Assembly: GCA_016872725.1 (NCBI GenBank) | Contig: VGZC01000043.1 | Coordinates: 1-51,162, forward strand | DNA: 51,162 bases | Direction: 5' to 3' | Origin: Planctomycetota bacterium | Lineage (GTDB): Bacteria; Planctomycetota; Planctomycetia; Pirellulales; Pirellulaceae | In this document: positions 7,723-17,000 of the stretch, piece after piece | Layout of the letters: each line of letters starts with the position of its first letter | Numbering within the stretch: position 1 is the stretch's first letter | Notes under the pieces: generated by a model | The model's database searches: none | Told to the model about the DNA's origin: nothing | The model's input: only the letters and a program-made list of their open reading frames with translations | Made by a program: the position numbers and the translations under genes

Positions 7723-10700
7723 GTGATAAGAACTCTCCGATTCAAGGCGACGAGCATTTCCTTGTCGTGCGTTTGGTGCATCGCGACGGGATGCGCACTT
7801 GCGGGACAGGCCGACGCGCGGTCATCGACGGGATCGCCGTGGAACGACGCCGATCTCGTGCTTTGGCTCGACGCGTCCGATCCGATTGCCGATCAGCGAT
7901 CGGGCGCCGACGACCGGCCCCTCTCCGTTTGGAAGGACAAGAGCCGCCACCATCATGACGCTCGGCAAGCCGTCGAGTCCGAACGTCCGATTTGGACTCG
8001 GCATTCGAACGACGGGGCGGGCGGATTCGCGTCGGTCCGATTCCGCGCCTCAGATCGCCGGCACCTCGTCATCCCCCATACCTCGGCGCTCGACTTGCCA
8101 ATGATGACCGCATTCGTCGTCGCGCGCGCCGAACCATCGGGAAGCGACGCGTGGCTGTTCAGCAAGAACGTGTGGGCCGATCGGTGGACCGGTTACGGAA
8201 TCGCGCTCGACGCAGGGCGGCTCGCGCCGTGGCCTCACTTGGGTCTGGAGACGGGGCAGCGCGGGTATTTTCATTTTGACGGCGATTTGCGGGGCGGTTT
8301 TCGACTCGTCGAAATCGTGTTCGACGGACAGTCCCTCGTCGGAACGCTCGACGGCGCGACCGACTCGGAACAAGCCTGCGTCGGCCGAGTCGCGAACAAC
8401 ACGGCACCACTCACCGTCGGAACGCTCGGCGGCCAGTTCCTTGAAGGGGACATCGCGGAATTGCTCCTGTACGGCCGGCCGCTTAACGCAACGGAACGCG
8501 GGCGAACACGACGGTACCTGATGGCCAAGTACGCGCTCGATCACCACGTCGCGAGGCCCGGCGAATCCGCGCTCGTCGCCGATTGGCTCTTTCAAGCGGA
8601 ACGGCGTCCTTTGCTCGAACGGGCCGCGCGCGAGATCGGCTGGGCGCGCGAGCTCGCCGCGCGCCTGGCCGCGTCGTCGCATCCTCCGAACCTGGCCGAC
8701 CACCTCGCGCGGCTGGATCGGCTCGCCGCCGACGCCGATCGAATGCGATCGGGCGGCACCGAACCCGACGCGGCGCGAAGCCTCTATCTGGCCGTTCGCG
8801 AAGTCAAGCGGGCCATCGCGCTGGCGAATCCGGCCGTCGATTTCACGCGGATCCTCTGCATCGACCAGCCCTTGCCGCAAGGTTCCGAATCGACCCACGA
8901 AGCCGTCCATCGCCTGGGACGCATGGCCGTGCCGGGCGGACGATTGGTCATGACCGACGGTCTTGAACCCGGCGCGCCGGGCCGATCACTGCTTTCCGAT
9001 CGCGAAGGCGCATTCTGGCGCCCCGATCTCTCGTTCGACGCGAAGCGGGTGCTCTATGGTTTCAAGGCGAACGATGAATCGAGTTTCCATATCCATGAAC
9101 TGGATCTGGCAACCGGCCAATCCCGCCAACTGACATGGGGCGACTATGACGACATCGATCCCATCCACCTTCCCGACGGCCATATCCTCTTCACGACGAC
9201 GCGCGGAAACACGTATGTCCGATGCGGTCCGTATATCTATTCCAACGCCCTCGCGCGGTGCGACTCCGACGGCGGCAATGTCTACCTGATCAGCGTCAAC
9301 AGTGAACCCGACTTCGTGCCGGCCCTGATGGGCGACGGCCGCGTTGTCTATTCGCGCTGGGAATACTCCGACAAGGACCAGAATCGTGTGCAGAGTCTCT
9401 GGACGACGCGCCAGGATGGAACCCACACGTCCGTGTTGTGGGGCAACCAGAGCGTTTGGCCCGATCATCCGGCGGAACCGCGGCCGATGCCCGACGGCCG
9501 CCGCGTGATGTTCACGGCGGTCGGACACCACGACTGGTTCCACGGATCGATCGGCATCGTCGATCCGACCCGCGGTTCGAACTATCCGCACGGCCTGACA
9601 CGTGTCACATGGGACTTGCCCTGGCCCGAGGTCGGAATCGATCCGATCAATCGCCCCGAATCCTCGTCGTACCACAGTTCGGGCCGATTCACCGGATACC
9701 TCGGCCCATATCCGATCTCGAATGAGGACTTCCTGGTCTCGGCGCGGGGCGCCGGCGACAAGTTCCGCGTCTACTGGATGGACATCCACGGCAATCGGGA
9801 GCTCCTCTTCGAGGGCGCGCATCAGGCGTGGTACGCGATCCCCGTCAAGCCGCGTTCCATCCCTCCCCGCCATGCCGATCGAGTCGCCTGGCCCGGCACG
9901 GGTTCGGAACGGCGCGAAGCGAGTTCGGCCGTCTTCTACAACGTCGACGTTTGCGAAGGGGTTCCCGATCTTCCGCGCGAGCGCGTGAAGTTCCTCCGGG
10001 TATTCCAGCAGGATGCAAAAACCTATTCGACATGGGACAAGGTTTTTGCGTTTTCCGGGCCCGCCGTGTCGGCCGTGCAGACCGAGGCCGTAAAGCGTAT
10101 CGTCTCGACCGTGCCGGTCGAAGCCGACGGTTCGGTCTATTTCGAGGTTCCCTCGGGAAAGGCCCTGTTTTTTCAGTTGCTCGATGAACACCAGCGCGCC
10201 GTGCATACGATGCGATCCTTCACGGGCGTGCTGCCGGGCGAACGACAGACTTGTGTCGGTTGCCATGAATCGCGCCATGGCGCGCCTCCGAATCGCGTGG
10301 GAATCGCCCTCGGTCGGCCGCCCACACCGATCACTCCACCGCCTTGGGGCGACGAGTCGATCGGATATGAACGATTCGCGCAGCGCGCGCTTGACCGGCA
10401 TTGCGGCCGATGCCATCAGGGTGACGGATCCGCGCGCCATCGGTTCGACGCGACCCTTCGACCGGCGGCCGAACCGTTCGGCCTATTCAAGGAGCCGTAT
10501 CTGACGCTGATCGGAGGCGCGGCGTGGCCGATCCCCGTTCCCGACCCCGATCGGCCCGGCTATGGCATCGCGGGGGCGATCCCGGTCTACGGCCTTCGAC
10601 CCGATGATGTCTATCCCCAGGATGATTCGACCGACGGATCATCGACGATCCAACGATCGCTGCGCCCATTGCGCTACTTGTCCGCCCGCAGCAGGCTCGT

Positions 10701-10902
10701 TGCATTCGCCATGAACGGCGAGCATTACGGGGTCGCGATGGAGGGTGAGGACCTGCTTCGGCTGATCGCGTGGATCGACGCGAATGGTCCGTTCCTTGGA
10801 GAGGAAGAGATCCGCGCGATGGACGATCCGACGTTTTCGGGCATCGAACGGCTCCCGATCCGCCCACGACTCCGCTCGGCGCCGGTCGTGTCCCGGCCTT
10901 GA
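7723..10902 (+). CDS. Secreted LamG-like - HzsA-like propeller - c-type cytochrome protein
   Basis: A 1059-residue exported protein beginning with GTG (an AAGGA-rich segment lies upstream). A hydrophobic leader ends at T-G-C-A-L-A-G near residue 24, which could be a lipobox or ordinary signal peptide. Residues about 40-275 are a concanavalin/LamG-like domain (D-L-V-L-W-L-D-A-S-D at the start, F-L-E-G-D-I-A-E-L-L-L-Y near its end). A helical linker leads into a propeller (about 365-740) related to the hydrazine synthase alpha middle domain (W-R-P-D-L-S-F-D-A-K-R-V-L-Y). Haem c motifs are C-V-G-C-H at 844-848 and C-G-R-C-H at 894-898. It is the same propeller-cytochrome chassis as the gene at 763-3651 but with a different carbohydrate-binding front. 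A periplasmic/extracellular redox role is inferred. Confidence 0.82.
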   Translation: MIRTLRFKATSISLSCVWCIATGCALAGQADARSSTGSPWNDADLVLWLDASDPIADQRSGADDRPLSVWKDKSRHHHDARQAVESERPIWTRHSNDGAGGFASVRFRASDRRHLVIPHTSALDLPMMTAFVVARAEPSGSDAWLFSKNVWADRWTGYGIALDAGRLAPWPHLGLETGQRGYFHFDGDLRGGFRLVEIVFDGQSLVGTLDGATDSEQACVGRVANNTAPLTVGTLGGQFLEGDIAELLLYGRPLNATERGRTRRYLMAKYALDHHVARPGESALVADWLFQAERRPLLERAAREIGWARELAARLAASSHPPNLADHLARLDRLAADADRMRSGGTEPDAARSLYLAVREVKRAIALANPAVDFTRILCIDQPLPQGSESTHEAVHRLGRMAVPGGRLVMTDGLEPGAPGRSLLSDREGAFWRPDLSFDAKRVLYGFKANDESSFHIHELDLATGQSRQLTWGDYDDIDPIHLPDGHILFTTTRGNTYVRCGPYIYSNALARCDSDGGNVYLISVNSEPDFVPALMGDGRVVYSRWEYSDKDQNRVQSLWTTRQDGTHTSVLWGNQSVWPDHPAEPRPMPDGRRVMFTAVGHHDWFHGSIGIVDPTRGSNYPHGLTRVTWDLPWPEVGIDPINRPESSSYHSSGRFTGYLGPYPISNEDFLVSARGAGDKFRVYWMDIHGNRELLFEGAHQAWYAIPVKPRSIPPRHADRVAWPGTGSERREASSAVFYNVDVCEGVPDLPRERVKFLRVFQQDAKTYSTWDKVFAFSGPAVSAVQTEAVKRIVSTVPVEADGSVYFEVPSGKALFFQLLDEHQRAVHTMRSFTGVLPGERQTCVGCHESRHGAPPNRVGIALGRPPTPITPPPWGDESIGYERFAQRALDRHCGRCHQGDGSARHRFDATLRPAAEPFGLFKEPYLTLIGGAAWPIPVPDPDRPGYGIAGAIPVYGLRPDDVYPQDDSTDGSSTIQRSLRPLRYLSARSRLVAFAMNGEHYGVAMEGEDLLRLIAWIDANGPFLGEEEIRAMDDPTFSGIERLPIRPRLRSAPVVSRP

Positions 10903-10909
10903 GTCGCTG

Positions 10910-10939
10910 TTGGAAGTCCGCCTGATCGGCAGTTATGAT
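10910..10939 (+). promoter_or_regulatory. Putative promoter for the giant N-domain gene
   Basis: TTGGAA (10910-10915), an 18-base spacer and TATGAT (10934-10939) lie about 77 bases before the ATG at 11016. The -10 box would fall on the farther upstream ATG at 10935, which supports 11016 as the true start. Confidence 0.4.
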
Positions 10940-11015
10940 GGGACGGTGGTGCGGCTTGCGCGGCATCCCCGTCGCGCCGTTCCGGTCGCCGCCCCCACGC
11001 CGGAGGTTTTTTGTC

Positions 11016-14000
11016 ATGATCCTGTCCGTACTTCGCCGCACCTGCGCGCTACCCCTTCTTCTGGCTGTGTTCTGGGCCCGTTTTGCCTCGGATGGCCTTC
11101 TGGTTGGTCAGGAGGCGGCGGCCGTGGACTACTCCGTCCTGTCCGAGCCGGGGATCGCGAACCGGCTCGGATTGACGGACGAGCAGCGCGCGTCGGTCGC
11201 GACGATTCTGGATGCGCGGCTTCAAAAACTCATCACCGCAAAGGCGGAGGAGCGCCCCGCCATCCTCGCCGAATCGAATACGGCGCTGGCCCAACTGCTT
11301 TCCGACGAACAAAAGACGACGCTGACCGGTCTCCTCGCGGCGGGCAAACTCCGGTTCAATTTCCGGCAACAGAAGTGGCCGGATGTGCTCGATTGGTTCG
11401 CGCGGCAGGGCGATCTCTCGCTCGTCATGGACACTGCGCCGCCGGGTCTGTTCACCTACAGCGATTCGAGGGATTATTCGCCCGCCGAGGCGATCGATTT
11501 GCTCAACAGTGTGCTGCAGAGCAAGGGATTCACGCTGCTGCGCAAGGAGAAGATGCTGATCGTCGTCGATGTTTCGCAGGGAATCCCCTTCGAGATGGCT
11601 CCGCGCGTCGCGGTGACCGAGCTGGACAGCCGAGGCCGTTTTGAGATTGTCACGATCGAGATTCCGCTGGGCGGTCGGAATGTCGATGCGTGCCTCTCGG
11701 CCGTGAAGGAACTGGTCGGGTCCCATGGCCGCGTGACGCCGCTCGCGTCGGTCGGAAAACTCCTCGTGACCGAATCGGCGGGAAAGCTCAAGGCGATCAA
11801 CGAAGTCGTATCGGGCATTCCCGTCCCGCAACCTCCGCCTCCTCCACCGCCGCCTCCGCCCAAACCGCCCGAGCCGGTCTTCGCGGTGTACGCGGCGAAG
11901 GGTCTCGACCCCGCGGCGACGGTCGAGACGCTCGAAGGTCTCTTCAAGAGCGCCTCGATCAAGGCCGATCCCAAGGCCGAGGAAATCCACGCCTACGCGA
12001 TACCGGCCATTCAAGAGGCGATCAAGGTATCGATCGAGAAGATGCTCGCGAATGTCAGCGGCGACAAGCGGGCCAGACTCGCGATCTACCCCGTCGACGT
12101 GAAGGACCTCACATCGATCGTCTCGCAACTGACAAAAACCCTACCAGACGTCCAGGTCACACCCGATGCGGGCGGCCGCCGGCTCTTGGTCTTCGCGAAT
12201 GTCGAGCGGCAGGCGGAAGTCCAGGATGCGCTCGAGAAGCTTGGCGCGTCGAGCAAGGCGCCGGAAGGGGACGTTTCGGTCGCGATCTATCCGGTGAAAG
12301 GGGAGTCGGTTGAAGGGCTCACGAAGCTGTTGACCGACGTATTGCCCCGCGCCATGGTCATCGCGCAGGGAGGCCGGATCGCCGTACGGGGAACGGCCGA
12401 GGACCACCGCATCGCGCAGGCAACGATCGAGCAATTCCAGAAATCGGAACTCAAGCCGGAACCTCCCGCGCTGACATTCCATCCGCTCGACAAGCCGCTC
12501 GACGCGTCCCTGCTCAGCGCGATCCAGAAGATGGTTCCCGGCGCGACGATCGCATCGCTCGACGGAGGCAAACGCCTGTCGGTGCTCGCGAAGGCCGAGG
12601 ATCAGATCCGAGTCGAAGCCGCCCTCGCGCAGATCGCGAGCAACCTTCCGCAAGCCGCCGAGGAAACGCTGGAGGTGTATCGTCCCGAGCGGCTTTCCGT
12701 GGCCGAGTTCCAGTCCCTGCTCGCATCGGTCGCGCCCGACGCGAAAGTCCGAGTCGATCTCAGTGGACAGCGGTTGATTGTCTGGGCGACGGCCGCCGTT
12801 CATGAGCGAATCGCGTCGACCCTGACGCAGGTGGGCGAGAAACTGGCGCCGGAAAAGCCGACGCTCGAGACCTACGAGGTGTCGTCCTCGGAGGCGACCG
12901 CCATTCTCGCGGCGGCGCAGGCGCTCGCTCCAAGCGCCCAATCACGGCTTGACGCGACCAGCCGCCGGCTCGTCGTGATCGGAACCTCCGCCGATCATCA
13001 ATTGGTGAAGGAGCTCGTTGATAAGTTGCGCCCGACCGACACAACGAACGAAAAAGTGCTCGTCGCCTATCCGCTCTCGAAGGGCGACGCGGCGGCGCTG
13101 GTGACGATGTTGCAACCGCTGCGGCCGGACGTCCAGTTCGCGGCCGACCCCCGAGCGAACCGGATCCTCGTGACCGCCCCGTTGCGGGAACAGGCGAGGC
13201 TTCGCGCGGTCATTGAACAATTGGATGCGGCGCCTGCGGAAGGCCGCGAGGGCATCGTCAAACCGTACGCGCTCAAGATGCTCGCTCCGACGGTCGTCGT
13301 CGACCTGCTCCAGCCGCTCGTGCCCAAACTGAAACTCTCGGTGGATACGCCGAATCGCCGGCTCATCGCCGTCGGCACCGAAATCGATCATCAGAAACTC
13401 GATACCCTGCTGGCTCGATTGGACGGTGACGGAGCGGGTGGAGCGCGGGTGGAAAGCTACGACATCGCGGACGCCGACCCGACCCAAGTGCGCAGCGTCC
13501 TGCTGCAACTCGTGCCGACCGCCGTCGTCTCATCGACCGCCGTCGCCAAACGACTGATGGTCTGGGCGACCGAAGCCGAGCATGCGGCGATCCGGCAGGC
13601 GATCGAGCAATTCACGCAGAATGCCGATAGCCAGGCGAGGGAATTGCGAACCTATCCCGTGCCGAAATCGATCGGCGCGTCGGCCCTGACGATCGTCAAG
13701 GCGATCGTGCCGGACTCGACGTTGTCGCTCGACACGTCGGGCGATCGGATGATCGCGTGGGCGACCGCCGACGAGCATCTCAAGATCGCGTCCGCCATGG
13801 ATCAACTCGGAAAGAGCCGACCCAACCGGGCCAATGTGGTGCTCCGCATGCACCGGGCCGCGGCCGACTTGCTGCGAAACGCGGTTCCCCTCCTGCCCGA
13901 CATCGCGCCCGAAGCGCGTCTGGTCCCGACCACCGATACCGACCGATGGCTTGTGTGGGCCGTCGAAGAGGAACATAAGGCGATCGAGGCGATGCTCGCC

Positions 14001-17000
14001 GATCTCAATGGACTCGCGCCCTTGGCCGACAAGATCGTAACCGTCTATGCGATCAAGGACCCGCGTCTCACGGCGCAGACCGTCGCGGATTCGCTCGATA
14101 CCGAGTTGACCAAAGACGCCGTTGTGCGTGTCAGCACGACGGCCAACAGCCTGATCGTTCGCGCGACGGAAGCGGCGCATGCCAAGCTGAAACCCGCGAT
14201 CGAGGCGATCATCACGCAGTTGCCGCCTCCACCCGTTCCGGACGTTCAGGTGTTTCGCCTTCGGCGAGGAATACCCTCGTCGGTGGCGATCACGCTTCGC
14301 ACGATGGCTCCAGCGTCGACGATCGTGGCCGACGACACGGCCGGCACGCTGGCCATTACGGCCTCACCCGAGGACATGGATCGCATTCGACGCATGATCG
14401 AGCAGATCCAGGCGACGGCGACCGACGCGCGGCAGACGACCAAAGCCTATCCCCTGAACGACGTCGACCCGGCGATCGCCAAACAGGTCGTCGCGGCGCG
14501 CGTTCCGAAAGCGACCGTTCTCACGAGCACCGATACAAGCCGCCTGCTCATCGTGGGCGGCGCGGAGGATCACGCGACCATCGAAGGGATGCTCGCCGAT
14601 CTCGGCGGACTTACCCCTTCCGCCGGCAAGACGGTGGCCGTCTATCCGATCAAGGACTTGCGGCTCACCGCGCAGACGGTCGCCGACGCGCTCGACACGG
14701 CGTTGACGCAGGACGCGGTCGTACGGGTCAGCACGACGGCCAACAGCCTGGTCATCCGGGCGACGGACGAGACGCATGCGAAGCTGAAGCAGGCGATCGA
14801 GACGATCATCGCGCAGCTTCCGCCTCCGACCGTGCCGGACAGCCACGTTTTTCGGTTCCAGCGGGGGACCCCTTCATCCGCGCTGATCGTGCTGCGGACA
14901 CTCGCTCCGGCGGCGAGCATCGCGGCGGACGATATCGCGGGCACGCTGGCGGTCACCGCGTCGACCGAGGACCTCGAACGGATACGAAAGGTCGTGGAAC
15001 AGATCCAAGCGACCGTAACCGACGCGCGGCAGACGACCAAAGCCTATCCCCTGAACGGCGTCGACCCGGCGATCGCCAAACAGGTCGTCGCGGCGCGCGT
15101 TCCGAAAGCGACCGTTCTCACGAGCACCGATACAAGCCGCCTGCTCATCGTGGGCGGCGCGGAGGATCACGCGACCATCGACGCGATGCTCGCCGATCTC
15201 GGCGGACTTACCCCTTCCGCCGGCAAGACGGTGGCCGTCTATCCGATCAAGGACTTGCGGCTCGCCGCGCAAACGGTCGCCGACGCGCTCGACACGGCGT
15301 TGACGCAGGACGCGGTCGTACGGGTCAGCACGACGGCCAACAGCCTGGTCATCCGCGCGACGGACGAGACGCATGCGAAGCTGAAGCAGGCGATCGAGAC
15401 GATCATCGCGCAGCTTCCGCCTCCGACCGTGCCGGACAGCCACGTTTTTCGGTTCCAGCGGGGGACCCCTTCATCCGCGCTGATCGTGCTGCGGACACTC
15501 GCTCCGGCGGCGAGCATCGCGGCGGACGATATCGCGGGCACGCTGGCGGTCACCGCGTCGACCGAGGACCTCGAACGAATTCGAAAGGTCGTGGAACAGA
15601 TCCAAGCGACCGCGACCGACGCGCGGTTGACGACGCGCGTCTACAAGTTCAGGAAGGCGGCGGCGCGGTCGGCCTTCACGGCGTTCACGCAACTCGCCCC
15701 CAAGGCGCGGCTCGCGTTCGACGATACGGCGAATGTCGTGGTCGCGACGGCGTCGGACGAGGACCACGCGGCCTTTCAGGAAGCGACAACGCAAATCGAC
15801 GGCGAGCCGATCGGATCGACGACGCGTGTCTTCGCATTCGATTTTGAACGTCTCTCCGCCGCCGACGTGGCCGCCTCGATCGATGAGGACTTGAAGAAAG
15901 TGCTCGCCCTCCAGGTCAACAGACCCTTGAATAGCCTGATTGTCCGAGGAACCGACGAGGCGATTGCGCGTCTTGAAACGGCGGTGCGAGCCATCGAGTC
16001 ACAGCTCCCCGGTGTGATTCCCAAGAGCACCAAGGCCTATCCGCTGAAACGGGCGTCCGCGACCGTTGTCCAGCAGGCCGTGCGCGCGCTCGTTCAAGAG
16101 GGCGTTGTCGTGGGCGACGAGTCGAGCGGGTCGCTGCTCGTCACGGCCTCGGAAGGCGATCACAAACGGGTCGCCGAGGTGATTGAGAGACTGGACGTCA
16201 TGCCGGGCCAGCAACCGGTTGTCCGGGCCTATCCGGTCCGGCACGCCGACCCCAGGATTGTCTACGAGATGATTTCGAACGCGTACGCGCGAAATCGGTC
16301 GGTGACGGTGAGCTTCCATCCGGCCGCCCGTTCCTTGTTCGTTGTCGCGTCGCCGCAGGAACACGATGTCTTTCAGTCGCTCATGGCGGAATTGGACAAG
16401 CCGGGCGCGCCTGGCGGCGCGAGGACGGCGAAGGTCTATGCGTTGACCAACGTCGACGGTGAAGTGGCGGCCGAGTCGCTCAGCGCCCTGTTCGAAGACG
16501 ACGGCGCGAAGATCCAATACAACGAGGCGGGCAGCGCGCTGGTCGTCGTGGGGACGCCGGACCAGCACCAAGCGGTCGAAGAGTCGCTTCGGCAAATGGA
16601 GGGAATCGAAAAGACGCTCGCCATCTTCCCCCTGCGGAATACCGATCCGTACGTCGTGGAAAACGCGATCGACGATCTTTTTCCCGGCTCCTCGCGATTC
16701 GCGGGTCCGTCCGTATCGAGCGATTACGACACGCAGCGGCTCTTCGTCCGGGGGACCCAAACCCAGCTCGAACAGGTCCGTCAGTTGCTGAAGAGCCTTG
16801 GTGAATGGACCGACGAGTCGGGTGAGACGCGCGGAACGGGGGACGTTCGGAGTATTCCGTTCCGGGGTGATACGCGCGAGGCGGCGAGGCAGATCGAGGC
16901 GATCTGGTCGCGACTGCGTCCCAACCGCATCCATGTCATTTCGCCGTCCGACCGATCGCTCGTCCCCGAAATCCTCCGATCGCCGGACGGAGCGCCGCGC

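Noticed and set aside
763-10902. Hydrazine synthase (anammox)
   Set aside because: Only an alpha-like propeller is shared; no beta/gamma partners and extra carbohydrate-binding domains are present.
10935-11015. Earlier ATG for the giant N-domain gene
   Set aside because: It overlaps the likely -10 box, has no ribosome site, and would put 27 arginine/proline-rich residues before the signal peptide.
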